64,000 nucleotides of DNA from Polynucleobacter corsicus (lineage in GTDB: Bacteria; Pseudomonadota; Gammaproteobacteria; Burkholderiales; Burkholderiaceae), in contig NZ_CP061314.1 of the NCBI RefSeq assembly GCF_018688255.1, forward strand, positions 1,302,001-1,366,000, written 5' to 3'. Below the pieces are notes generated by a model. It did no database searches, had not been told where the DNA came from, and worked only from the letters and a program-made list of their open reading frames with translations. Made by a program: the position numbers and the translations under genes. Of this stretch, positions 8,389 through 16,671 are shown piece by piece. The first letter of the stretch is position 1. Each line of letters begins with the position of its first letter.

Positions 8389-8874
8389 TTAATAAGCCCC
8401 CCGATTGAGAACTAGGGTCTCCCAGTTCAAACACATCGCGATCGTGACCCAAACTAAATAGGGCAACATTAAAAAGGCAGCCAATTTACGAATAGGCCAC
8501 ATGACCACCATAATTCCTAAGACTGATAACCATAAAAAACCCGCCTCAATCAGAGACCAATCGGGGTGATGCATGCGGAAGTAAAAGATACTCCAGAGAA
8601 TATTTAAGACGCTATTGAGCACAAATAGCCCAACCAAAGAAATTCTTTGTGACCTTGTTGGGCGATTGTTAAAAGCAATCATCCAAGCCGCTGCCGATAG
8701 TATGAAAATCATTGTCCAGATCAAACCAAAGGCCCAGTCTGGTGGTTTCCATGCAGGTTGCTTCAATGAGAAATACCAAGGCCCGATTTCTGTCGCCAGT
8801 CCACCCGCGACAGAAGTAATGATCATCCATGCGGTGATCATTAATAGGTACTTGTATTTAAAGAAAAGCATCAT
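8389..8874 (-). CDS. tspO: TspO/MBR family membrane protein
   Basis: A 161-residue integral membrane protein with five hydrophobic helices, the TspO/peripheral-type benzodiazepine receptor fold. Family signals include the GPWYFSLKQPAWKPP segment (about residues 31-45), the tryptophan-rich helices and the NILWSIFYFRMH stretch. TspO binds porphyrins and, in Rhodobacter sphaeroides, negatively affects photosynthesis gene expression and tetrapyrrole export in the presence of oxygen. Its ATG overlaps the bchP stop (ATGA), so translation is coupled with bchP. It is followed 3 bases later by the hemA region, which suits a role in tetrapyrrole balance. Confidence 0.92.
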   Translation of the reverse strand: MMLFFKYKYLLMITAWMIITSVAGGLATEIGPWYFSLKQPAWKPPDWAFGLIWTMIFILSAAAWMIAFNNRPTRSQRISLVGLFVLNSVLNILWSIFYFRMHHPDWSLIEAGFLWLSVLGIMVVMWPIRKLAAFLMLPYLVWVTIAMCLNWETLVLNRGAY

Positions 8875-10076
8875 GCCTTAGCTAATCCCAATAAATGCCC
8901 CATATCTTTGAAGAAGATCTTGACATGAGCCAAAGGCTTTTTGCGCACGAGTTTTTTGTTCATATAAGACTCAAAGGTCAGCTTCTGAACATCTTTGTCT
9001 TCGCACATCTTGACAAAGCTCTCGCGTCGCTTATCAGTTGAGTACCAGAAATACTGCATAATTCCTAAAACCCAGAAAGTCATGCGATGCTCTTTCATAA
9101 AGCGCTTTCTGGCCAGCTGTAACTTTGCAGGATCATTGCTTTCTACAAATTCATATACAGCCTCACCCGCCAATTGACCACCTAGCATGGCGTAATAAAT
9201 CCCCTCGCCTGAGGCCGGCGCGACAACGCCTGCCGCATCACCAGCCAGCACAACCTGCTGTCCATCATCCCATTTTTTAAGGGGTTTCATTGGTAAAGGT
9301 GCGCCCTCATGCCTGATGAGTTCCGCACCCTCAAGCCCCACATCTGCACGCAGTTTGGCGACAGCGTTTCTTAATGAGAAACCCTTGTCAGCACTACCAG
9401 TGCCGATACTAATCGTATCGCCGTGAGGAAATACCCAACCATAAAAGTCTGGGGAGATCGGCTTTTGATACACCACATCACAGCGAGTGGAGTCGAAATG
9501 ATGTGGCGTGTTTGGTGGGGTTTTAATGATTTCGTGATAAGCGAAGACATAATTCGCTTCCGCACATCCTTTAACACCGGCACTTCTTCCAACCTGAGAC
9601 TTGGCACCATCAGCACCAATCACTGCTTTGGTGAGAACGCTTTTCATGGCACCAGAATCGCCATCACGTGCACCTCTCGTGCGGTAATGAATACGAGCAA
9701 GTGGGCCTTCACGTGTGAGAGTTTCAAAAAGGCCATCTTCTCGAGTCGCTCCCGCTTCAACAGCGCGCTTGCGTAACCATTCATCGAATTGAGCTCGATC
9801 GACCATGCCAACAAAACCATTCTCAATCGGAATATCAACTGCCTTGCCGACAGGTGAAACCATACGCGCTGATCTTGCCTTGGCAACCAATAGCTCATCC
9901 GGAATCTCAAAGTCTTTAATCAAGCGTGGGGGAATTGCTCCACCGCAGGGCTTCACCCTGCCTCGCTTATCCAGCAATAAAACTTGCTTGCCTTTTTTAG
10001 CCAGTGTTTGGGCTGCAGTAGCGCCTGCTGGACCGCCGCCAATCACTACCACATCATAAATAAATTCTGTTCCCAT
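8871..10076 (-). CDS. bchP: Geranylgeranyl diphosphate/bacteriochlorophyll reductase BchP
   Basis: A flavoprotein that reduces three double bonds of the geranylgeranyl tail to give the phytyl chain of bacteriochlorophyll a. The 401 residues begin with an FAD-binding Rossmann motif (VVIGGGPAGATAA, about residues 10-22) and contain the second FAD motif VVLAGDAAGVVAPASGEGIYYA (about residue 275 onward, quoted as two parts VVLAGDAAG and SGEGIYYA). Length and motifs match BchP/ChlP. It follows the PucC-type transporter gene with a 5-base gap; the bchG, transporter, bchP order is the one known from Rhodobacter. Confidence 0.95.
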   Translation of the reverse strand: MGTEFIYDVVVIGGGPAGATAAQTLAKKGKQVLLLDKRGRVKPCGGAIPPRLIKDFEIPDELLVAKARSARMVSPVGKAVDIPIENGFVGMVDRAQFDEWLRKRAVEAGATREDGLFETLTREGPLARIHYRTRGARDGDSGAMKSVLTKAVIGADGAKSQVGRSAGVKGCAEANYVFAYHEIIKTPPNTPHHFDSTRCDVVYQKPISPDFYGWVFPHGDTISIGTGSADKGFSLRNAVAKLRADVGLEGAELIRHEGAPLPMKPLKKWDDGQQVVLAGDAAGVVAPASGEGIYYAMLGGQLAGEAVYEFVESNDPAKLQLARKRFMKEHRMTFWVLGIMQYFWYSTDKRRESFVKMCEDKDVQKLTFESYMNKKLVRKKPLAHVKIFFKDMGHLLGLAKA

Positions 10077-10081
10077 TCGCT

Positions 10082-11410
10082 TTACCTCGCTTGACTCGTA
10101 GTGCTATTTTTTCTCTCAACTAGAGAGGCCATATATGCTGAAACGACAAACAACAATGCTTCGATAAAAAAGACGCTGGAGTATGCAAAGGCAGGATTAG
10201 TAAAAATGGATCTAGCTAAATCACTAGCCCCAGCCCCAATCAGTCCACCCATGCCAAAGGCAATGGCTTGAGCACCACCCCAAAGCCCAATGCGCACACC
10301 CTCTTTACCTGCTCCGCCCACCACTGCTAATCGCATCATGGAGGCAATCGCCGCAATTGAAAAAGCGCCATTGGCCAAGCCCAGCAAAAATACATTGGGC
10401 TTTAATGGCCAGTCACCCTCTAGTAAGCCAGCCAGGACTAATCCGAACATGGCTAATGCAGATGCAAGGCATCCATAAATCATCCATGAGCGTAGTGAGC
10501 CAAAATATTGACGCAATCTACTCGATCCACATACGGCAACTAATAGCATTCCAGTCAATACGCCAGCATGCTGAATACCTGATAGGCTGGTTGTCTCACC
10601 TAAGGTGTAGTTAAAAATCATTCCTGCAAACGGCTCCAGAATTAAATCCTGCGCACTAAATGCCAGCATCGATAAAAAGATAAAGATCGTAAATCGCTTG
10701 GTATCTGGATCAGCCAAAATATCGCTCAGAGCTTTTTTGAAGGGGACTTTTTTGTCTATATTCGCTCTACTATTTTGTAGATCATGACCTTCTAGCTTGA
10801 ACAGGGCTGCGAAAGAAAGTGCCATAGCAGATAAAGAGATGATGCCGGAGATCAAGATTACTTTTTCTGGTTCATACGGGTCTAGAAATTTTCCAGCAAT
10901 ACCACTGGTCATGGCAAAGCCAAAAATCATCATGAGCCATACAGTCGTAGCGGCAGCTGCCCTACGCTCATCGCTCACACCCTTAGCCAGCAGTGCTAGC
11001 AAAGATGTGCCACTCATACTCACGCCTACGCCAATAAAGAAGAAAGCAACAATCGCTGAAGCGATACCTAAAAGAAGATGCACACCCATTAATGTTGTTG
11101 CAATAGTGGCACCAAAACCGCCAATAGCTAATAAAGTGATTCCACCCAATATCCAAGGGGTTTTCTTAGCCCCGCTATCGGACTCAAAACCCATTCTGGG
11201 GCGAATGACTTGCACAAAATAATGAATCGCTACTAAAAAACCTGGGAGACTTGCTGGCAAGGCTAACTCTACTACCATGATTCGATTTAAGGTGGATGTA
11301 GTCATCACCACAATAGCGCCAATACAGGCTTGTACAAGTCCGATGCGAACGATACTCAACCATCCGAATGTCGAGAGATTCAATAGCGGTTGACTGATTG
11401 CAATACTCAT
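10082..11410 (-). CDS. PucC/BCD-family major facilitator transporter (Orf428-like)
   Basis: About 442 residues with roughly twelve hydrophobic helices. The core matches the bacteriochlorophyll delivery (BCD) family of the major facilitator superfamily, which includes PucC and LhaA: NRIMVVEL early, an SMSGTSLLALL segment and QDLILEPFAG in the middle. I chose the ATG at 11410 because it overlaps the bchG stop (TAATG) and starts the family-like sequence MSIAISQPLLN; a longer frame upstream would overlap bchG by about 195 bases and has an unlikely composition. Family members aid pigment delivery and assembly of light-harvesting complexes. It is a paralogue of lhaA at 17456-18886. Confidence 0.85.
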   Translation of the reverse strand: MSIAISQPLLNLSTFGWLSIVRIGLVQACIGAIVVMTTSTLNRIMVVELALPASLPGFLVAIHYFVQVIRPRMGFESDSGAKKTPWILGGITLLAIGGFGATIATTLMGVHLLLGIASAIVAFFFIGVGVSMSGTSLLALLAKGVSDERRAAAATTVWLMMIFGFAMTSGIAGKFLDPYEPEKVILISGIISLSAMALSFAALFKLEGHDLQNSRANIDKKVPFKKALSDILADPDTKRFTIFIFLSMLAFSAQDLILEPFAGMIFNYTLGETTSLSGIQHAGVLTGMLLVAVCGSSRLRQYFGSLRSWMIYGCLASALAMFGLVLAGLLEGDWPLKPNVFLLGLANGAFSIAAIASMMRLAVVGGAGKEGVRIGLWGGAQAIAFGMGGLIGAGASDLARSIFTNPAFAYSSVFFIEALLFVVSAYMASLVERKNSTTSQAR

Positions 11411-12288
11411 TAGCTCTCCATCCCCGTCACTGCAAAAGCAGAAACCATCATTCCAGCAACCAAGACAGGCACCCCGAAGCCGCTGTAGAAAAGTGCTTTT
11501 TCTATAGGTCGCTTTAAAAAATCTCTTAATAAAATCACTTGAGCTACGATCAGTAGGCCAATGACTAGGGCGTACATTTCCTTGCCCCAAGATAGAAGCA
11601 GGCATAGCACCACTACCTGCGGGATCAACATGAATGCTGCTGCAACTTGCGCTGCTCTTTTAGCTCCGAGTTGTACTGGCAAGGAGCGCACTCCCATTTG
11701 CCGATCACCTTCAATCGCCTTGAAGTCGTTCAAGGTCATGATGCCATGAGCACTTGCGCTGTAAAGGCCAGCAAGTATGAGCGATGGTTTGCTTGGCATT
11801 CCGCCGCCTGAGATTAAGGTAGCGCCAGTAACCCACGCCAAACCTTCGTAACTAATTCCGCAGGCAAGATTCCCAAGCCAGCCATTATTTTTAAAGCGGA
11901 TTGGCGGCATGCTGTAGAGCCAGGCAAGCACTAAGGCTAATAAGGTTGCCGCGAATCCAATCGGACCCAGGTAGCTTCCCACCCAGATAGAAATCAAAGA
12001 CCAAATAATCGCGATATATAGACCCCAACGACCAGGTATCCGACCTGAAGGTATTGGACGCATAGGTTCATTAATCGCATCTACGTGTCGATCAAACCAA
12101 TCGTTCACTGCCTGACTTGAAGCACAAACTAGTGGGCCAGTGAGAGCCAATCCAAGGAGAAAAATGGGTAGATTGTCTGCAATTTTTTCGCTGCCAGTGA
12201 TGGATCCGCAAGCAAAAGCCCACATTGGCGGGAACCAAGTAATGGGCTTTAAAAGCGTCAAAATTGCTTTCGGATCAGGCAGATTCAT
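11410..12288 (-). CDS. bchG: Bacteriochlorophyll synthase BchG
   Basis: A membrane prenyltransferase of the UbiA family that esterifies bacteriochlorophyllide a with geranylgeranyl diphosphate. It starts MNLPDPKAILTLLKPITWFPPMWAF, typical of BchG (written here as MNLPDPKAIL then KPITWFPPMW). The diphosphate-binding motif NDWFDRHVDAINEP (about residue 70) and the second Asp-rich motif TLNDFKAIEGDR are intact, with several membrane helices around them. The ATG at 12288 is preferred over a TTG 36 bases upstream because an exact PpsR-type palindrome (12319-12336) covers that TTG. No clear ribosome site precedes the ATG. The gene is first of the bchG-transporter-bchP-tspO-hemA-dxs-bciB run. Confidence 0.94.
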   Translation of the reverse strand: MNLPDPKAILTLLKPITWFPPMWAFACGSITGSEKIADNLPIFLLGLALTGPLVCASSQAVNDWFDRHVDAINEPMRPIPSGRIPGRWGLYIAIIWSLISIWVGSYLGPIGFAATLLALVLAWLYSMPPIRFKNNGWLGNLACGISYEGLAWVTGATLISGGGMPSKPSLILAGLYSASAHGIMTLNDFKAIEGDRQMGVRSLPVQLGAKRAAQVAAAFMLIPQVVVLCLLLSWGKEMYALVIGLLIVAQVILLRDFLKRPIEKALFYSGFGVPVLVAGMMVSAFAVTGMES

Positions 12289-12318
12289 GTAAATGATTTT
12301 GTCATTGACATTTAAAAG

Positions 12319-12336
12319 TGTCAATTAAATTTGACA
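12319..12336. promoter_or_regulatory. PpsR/CrtJ-type operator upstream of bchG
   Basis: Exact TGT-N12-ACA palindrome (TGTCAATTAAATTTGACA), 31 bases before the bchG ATG. This is the consensus recognised by PpsR/CrtJ repressors, and a PpsR is encoded in this cluster. On the minus strand the left half includes TTGACA, which could also be a -35 element, so bound repressor would block it. Confidence 0.75.
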
Positions 12337-12402
12337 CTTTTATTGCCTGTTTTTACAAGTGAAAACCCTTATAGATCATCACTTAGGCGAAAAATCAGGG
12401 AT

Positions 12403-13344
12403 TTAGGCCGCCCTGAGAAGCTCTTTTGGTAGTGAAAAATTCACCGTTTCTTCAATTCCCCGGAGTGGTGAAACGGTTCCACTAGAAAATAGGCCAATAG
12501 CCTCCACGATTTGGGCTGTTAATGCCTCTGGGGCGGAAGCTCCTGCGGTTACGCCAATGTTGCGCACCCCATCAAACCACTCTCCTTGCAGCTGAGCGGG
12601 GTCATCTACTAAATATGCAGGAACATGCATGCTTTGGGCCAACTCTTGAAGACGCTTAGAGTTAGAGCTATTTGGACTACCGACTACCACCACTAAATCA
12701 ACCTGAGGAACCATTGCTTTAACGGCATCCTGACGATTCTGAGTGGCGTAACAAATATCCTGGCGTTTTGGTGCATGTATATTCGGGAACTTTTCCACCA
12801 ATGCTTTGGTGATCTCTAATGTTTCATCAACCGATAGGGTTGTTTGAGTGACATAAGCTATGAGTGCGTTTTCTTCAAAGTGAAGTTTGGCAACATCTTG
12901 CACGTCCTCAATCAAATAGATCGAAGAATCCACCTGCCCCATCGTACCCTCAACCTCTGGGTGGCCACGATGTCCAATCATGATGATTTGATATCCACGC
13001 TCTTTTAAGCGGACTACTTCAGCATGCACCTTAGCCACCAATGGACAGGTCGCATCAAATACTTTGAATTGACGATTATCTGCCTCAATTCTGACTGCTT
13101 GCGAAACACCATGCGCACTAAAAATCAGAATGGCGCCCTGTGGCACATGATCCAATTCATTGATGAAGATTACGCCACGAGATTCAAAATCTTTCACGAC
13201 ATAGGCGTTATGGATGATTTCATGTCGAACATAAATCGGCGCGCCATAGATTCTTAATGCCTCCTCCACTATCAAAATAGCCCTTTCCACTCCGGCACAA
13301 AAACCGCGGGGTTGAGCTAAGAAAATTGTTTTATTTGAAAGCAT
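12403..13344 (-). CDS. ispH: 4-hydroxy-3-methylbut-2-enyl diphosphate reductase IspH (LytB)
   Basis: A [4Fe-4S] enzyme that makes isopentenyl and dimethylallyl diphosphate in the last step of the MEP pathway. The 313 residues carry the expected three cluster cysteines: in PRGFCAGVERA (near residue 16), in FDATCPLVAKVH (about residue 100) and in the later RQDICYATQNRQ segment. The conserved HGVS, HRGHPEVEGT and SPNSSNS motifs are also intact. The ATG lies 12 bases after the puhE end, so it may be the last gene of the puh run. With dxs it brackets the MEP pathway and raises isoprenoid supply; a second housekeeping copy probably exists elsewhere. Confidence 0.95.
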   Translation of the reverse strand: MLSNKTIFLAQPRGFCAGVERAILIVEEALRIYGAPIYVRHEIIHNAYVVKDFESRGVIFINELDHVPQGAILIFSAHGVSQAVRIEADNRQFKVFDATCPLVAKVHAEVVRLKERGYQIIMIGHRGHPEVEGTMGQVDSSIYLIEDVQDVAKLHFEENALIAYVTQTTLSVDETLEITKALVEKFPNIHAPKRQDICYATQNRQDAVKAMVPQVDLVVVVGSPNSSNSKRLQELAQSMHVPAYLVDDPAQLQGEWFDGVRNIGVTAGASAPEALTAQIVEAIGLFSSGTVSPLRGIEETVNFSLPKELLRAA

Positions 13345-13356
13345 ATTCGAATCAGA

Positions 13357-14115
13357 TTAGTGATTTTTTTTGTAGCCCCACTTCCAAAGCAGCTCACTTG
13401 GAAACGGCAGGATTAAAAAGAGATGCTCTAATAAACCCAGAGCCAATAGGGTTCCTAGCAAAGCATATGAGGCCCTATCAAAAGGAGAGGAATCCACTCC
13501 AGCACTTGACCAGATCGGAATTAATATCATCACTGAAACCAAGATTGAAAATGGCATCAGATAATTCATTGCCCTGCGTCTAAAGTAGGTGACTAAGTAC
13601 TGTAAGTGCTGAGGTAGAAAAGACTCATTGAAATTGAGGACGCCCAAGAAGATATTGATCTTCGTGCTTTGGCGCATACCCCAGAGAATGACAAAAGTCC
13701 AAAATCCAGTTTGATTGACTGAATCCAGATTAATAAAAAATAGAATCACTCCCAAGCTGAGTAATGCCAGCTCGTGATAATTGATTGTCTGAAATGCATA
13801 CCAAGCTCTGGTCATGGGGCTTAGTCCACTAGGACATTCTGAACGCCTTGATCCAGTGATGTAGCCCAAAAGAAAAGCCAGCTCCTGCCAACCCCAAATA
13901 ATGATTGCGCAAGTGAATGAGCAGTAAGCGCCAGCGATCGTTGCCTGCTGACTAGAAATAGATAGACCCCAAAAAGCGAGCAATAGAACTGCAATTGAGG
14001 CTACAAATATAGATTTAAAGAAACGTTTTGGAAGGCTATGCACCTTCAAAATAAGCCCTGTACTAAACCACCATATAAAGACGGTGAATATCAGCGGGCT
14101 TATCCAGAAATACAT
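13357..14115 (-). CDS. puhE: Photosynthetic complex assembly protein PuhE
   Basis: A 252-residue polytopic membrane protein with about seven hydrophobic helices, matching PuhE (putative photosynthetic complex assembly protein 2, DUF3623). Recognisable stretches are the WGWQELAFLLGYITG and PSGLSPMTRAW region in the middle and NYHELALL. The linked RQSTKINIFLGV segment and LPQHLQYL follow. PuhE affects reaction centre/LH1 assembly and bacteriochlorophyll level in Rhodobacter. It follows acsF with a 6-base gap and precedes ispH, as part of the puhA-B-C-orf-acsF-puhE run. Confidence 0.9.
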   Translation of the reverse strand: MYFWISPLIFTVFIWWFSTGLILKVHSLPKRFFKSIFVASIAVLLLAFWGLSISSQQATIAGAYCSFTCAIIIWGWQELAFLLGYITGSRRSECPSGLSPMTRAWYAFQTINYHELALLSLGVILFFINLDSVNQTGFWTFVILWGMRQSTKINIFLGVLNFNESFLPQHLQYLVTYFRRRAMNYLMPFSILVSVMILIPIWSSAGVDSSPFDRASYALLGTLLALGLLEHLFLILPFPSELLWKWGYKKNH

Positions 14116-14121
14116 ATTGAA

Positions 14122-15198
14122 TTACCAAACGGGTGCCATGCGAATATCGCTCGGTAATTCATTCGGAACTACGGGCAGCATGTAAAGACGCAAGAAGGTA
14201 GCAGTAGCTACGACTACTAGAGCACCTCGTTTGATGGCTGAGAAAACACCACCCACCTGCTTCAAATGATCTACCTCATCTGAAATTACTCTCAACTTTT
14301 CAAAATACTCCCAAATTCTTGGGTCATCCAAGTTGATGGTAAAAGGAAAAACCTGCTTAGTAATATCAGAAGTAATTTCTAATACCTTGCGGTCATAGTC
14401 TGTTGGCGATACCCCAAGTGCTTTATGAAACTCTGGCCTGGAATGGTCACGCACATACATCGTGGCGTATACCGCCAATAAGAAGAAGCGAATCCACAGT
14501 CGATTGCCACCATTGAGTAACCTCGGCGTGGAACGCATTAATAAGGCGAAGGCTTCGCCGTGACGAAACTCATCGTTACACCATTTCTCAAACCAGAGAA
14601 ATATCGGATGAAAGCGCAATTCTGGCTTGTTTTGAATAATGCGATAAATCGTGATGTAACGTGCGTAGCCGATTTTTTCAGATAAGTAAGTCGCGTAAAA
14701 AATAAATTTTGGCTTAAAAAAAGTGTATTTTTTAGTCCTGGCTAAAAATCCTAGATCAACCCCAATACCAAAATCTTTGAGCCATTGATTAATAAAACCG
14801 GCATGCCTGCTCTCATCACGCGCCATGTAGGAGAACAAGTCTTTTAAGTCGGGATTCTTAATCGACTTTTTAATCTCTGAATAGAGAACACAACCTGAGA
14901 ACTCTGAAGTTATGGAGCTAATTAAGAAATCCAAAAACTCCTGGTACAAGCCCTCTGGTAAGTGGGAGTAGTCTTTAGACATATCTTCGGGACGCTGAAA
15001 GTGAGCCTGATTAATGTCTGACTCAAATTCTTGCATGAGCTTATCCCACTCAGGCTTTACTGAGCTGATATCAAAACGATCCATCTCATCAAAATCAGTG
15101 GTGTAAAACCGAGGACTTAAAATCGTACTTTCTAGAGCGCGATCAGTTGATTCATTAATGGGGCGAACTGTATCCATGGTGGGGGCATTAGTGCTCAT
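14122..15198 (-). CDS. acsF: Mg-protoporphyrin IX monomethyl ester (oxidative) cyclase AcsF
   Basis: A di-iron, oxygen-dependent enzyme that forms the fifth (E) ring of the chlorin system. The 358 residues include two ferritin-like metal motifs: the ExxH of DESRHAGFINQWL (about residue 127) and DEFRHGEAFALLM (about residue 221), with further Glu ligands in TSEFSGCVLYSEI. It is the only cyclase gene seen here; no bchE is present, so pigment synthesis from this window needs oxygen. Its start overlaps the stop of orf117 by 4 bases and the neighbours are puh genes, so it is coupled to reaction-centre assembly. Confidence 0.95.
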   Translation of the reverse strand: MSTNAPTMDTVRPINESTDRALESTILSPRFYTTDFDEMDRFDISSVKPEWDKLMQEFESDINQAHFQRPEDMSKDYSHLPEGLYQEFLDFLISSITSEFSGCVLYSEIKKSIKNPDLKDLFSYMARDESRHAGFINQWLKDFGIGVDLGFLARTKKYTFFKPKFIFYATYLSEKIGYARYITIYRIIQNKPELRFHPIFLWFEKWCNDEFRHGEAFALLMRSTPRLLNGGNRLWIRFFLLAVYATMYVRDHSRPEFHKALGVSPTDYDRKVLEITSDITKQVFPFTINLDDPRIWEYFEKLRVISDEVDHLKQVGGVFSAIKRGALVVVATATFLRLYMLPVVPNELPSDIRMAPVW

Positions 15199-15548
15199 AC
15201 TTCAATACCTTTAGTCACAATAAGGGGTTGGGCGTGCGCTACTGAGCGCACTCTTGGATATTTTTTCGCTTGACTGAATCGGGTGGTAGAAAAGCTGACT
15301 TCGTATAACAAGGTAATTTCGAGTCTTGCAGTGAGGTATACCCATAAACGCGATAACCAGCCCGCTTTGGAAACTGTTGCTGTTCTTTGGTAGCTCAAGA
15401 CCTCGCCAAATGAAATTTCTGTAATCGGGTCATGTACTAGAACCTCATCGCCTGGACCGACTTGAACGCCGTCAAGATCCACGTGGGCATATAAGTACTC
15501 TGAAGTATTGGACATATCCACAGAACATTTGACCAGCTGTTTAGACAT
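15195..15548 (-). CDS. Conserved-position hypothetical protein of the puh operon (117 aa)
   Basis: A 117-residue protein of unknown function between puhC and acsF. It starts at an ATG that overlaps the puhC stop (TAATG) and ends overlapping acsF, so it is translated as part of the puh operon. No signal peptide or clear transmembrane helix is seen. The middle has a compact, beta-rich look (YLYAHVDLDGVQVGPGDEV, then DPITEISFGEV), followed by a basic, aromatic segment SRLWVYLTARLEITLLYEVSF. I do not recognise a named family. A role in reaction-centre/LH1 assembly or with the cyclase is suggested only by position. Confidence 0.75.
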   Translation of the reverse strand: MSKQLVKCSVDMSNTSEYLYAHVDLDGVQVGPGDEVLVHDPITEISFGEVLSYQRTATVSKAGWLSRLWVYLTARLEITLLYEVSFSTTRFSQAKKYPRVRSVAHAQPLIVTKGIEV

Positions 15549-15994
15549 TATTGCCCCGCGCTATTTAAAAATGCAGCAAACTGCGCCGCGTTATCTCGAC
15601 CAAATGATTCCAAATCAATCCGATTGCCCGTTGCTAGATCTACTAAAGTCAACCTGCCATCAGATCGACTCATTAATTCAAATGCATCATCGCTGGTAAT
15701 TTGCTGAATGCGACGTTCACGAGCCAAAGCTCGCAAAATTCCCCGGACAAAACCAGCCTGACCCTCTACTTGTGCAATCATTTTCCCACTAGAAGCTGAT
15801 ATAACCCCTACCGATCCATCAGGGAGATCCCTAAAAAACAGTGCTTTTTTCGCGATCACACTAGCATCTACCTGCGTTTCTGATTTACCAGACTGAACGG
15901 CATTGGCAACCAGGAAAACTACCCCCACCAAAACTGTCACCACAAAAATTGCGATGTAGTTTTGGATGCGGATAGGATTCATGCGCAAAATCAT
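15548..15994 (-). CDS. puhC: Photosynthetic complex assembly protein PuhC
   Basis: A 148-residue protein with one N-terminal transmembrane helix (about residues 12-30) and a periplasmic beta-rich domain, matching PuhC. The segment KALFFRDLPDGSVGV followed by the FVRGILRALARERR region is typical. PuhC influences LH1/reaction-centre organisation in Rhodobacter. The first ATG overlaps the puhB stop (ATGA); a second ATG four codons in is an alternative start. It sits in the usual puhA-puhB-puhC order. Confidence 0.9.
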   Translation of the reverse strand: MILRMNPIRIQNYIAIFVVTVLVGVVFLVANAVQSGKSETQVDASVIAKKALFFRDLPDGSVGVISASSGKMIAQVEGQAGFVRGILRALARERRIQQITSDDAFELMSRSDGRLTLVDLATGNRIDLESFGRDNAAQFAAFLNSAGQ

Positions 15995-16671
15995 GCTGCT
16001 TCTGCCCCTGAGTAAGGGGTATTCACCATCGATGGATTGCTTTGAGCAGCTTGAACTGAGCGAGCAATGACATTATTCTGAGTAGCCCAAGCATCAACCA
16101 AAATTTTGGCTACTTCGGAACAGTTGTCAATACACCTGAGAGTAGGCTGAGGACTAGCCCAATGGGATGGTCTTGAATGCGGCCATAAGTGAAATATCGC
16201 AATTTTTGTTTCTTTACTGAGCTTTAGAGAAATATCTCCCGTGCCCTGCTTAGTGACGCAGCAATCAGCCGACTCAATCATCCTGAGAGGGAAATTGAAG
16301 GTCATATTCAACACAATCCCAATACGCATTACTACGCGCTTATTGGTAATGGTGTAGACCGCAGTGGATGCCATGAGATAAGCAAGCAAGGCAACTAGAG
16401 ATAAGCCAATGGCTGAAAAAATCGCAATCCTTAAGGAGGAGAAAAATATCGCACTTAAGACTTCACCATCAGTCACACCTGTGACAATCTGATAGAGCAG
16501 GATCAGGCCAAAATAAATCAATAGTCCGCTGAGATGAAACACTCGCAGAAGCATCGCCTTCACATCAGGCGAGCCCTGCCACAAAATACGCTCGCCCTCA
16601 GGTAACTTTTCTGGAAGTCCCAGCTCTGGTTCAAACTCATGCTCTGGACTACTAGGAATGTTCAGACTCAT
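15991..16671 (-). CDS. puhB: Photosynthetic complex assembly protein PuhB
   Basis: A 226-residue protein with two or three central hydrophobic helices (about residues 45-65 and 75-105) and a PH-like domain after them. The start of the cytoplasmic region, GERILWQGSPDVKAM, and the segment YTITNKRVVMRIGI are family hallmarks. PuhB aids reaction-centre assembly. The ATG overlaps the puhA stop and the stop overlaps puhC, so puhA, puhB and puhC are translationally coupled. Confidence 0.92.
   Translation of the reverse strand: MSLNIPSSPEHEFEPELGLPEKLPEGERILWQGSPDVKAMLLRVFHLSGLLIYFGLILLYQIVTGVTDGEVLSAIFFSSLRIAIFSAIGLSLVALLAYLMASTAVYTITNKRVVMRIGIVLNMTFNFPLRMIESADCCVTKQGTGDISLKLSKETKIAIFHLWPHSRPSHWASPQPTLRCIDNCSEVAKILVDAWATQNNVIARSVQAAQSNPSMVNTPYSGAEAA

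Noticed and set aside
11411..11605. 65-residue N-terminal extension of the bchG-linked transporter
   Set aside because: It reads bchG out of frame, has Cys/Arg-rich composition and no ribosome site; the ATG at 11410 overlaps the bchG stop and fits the family start.
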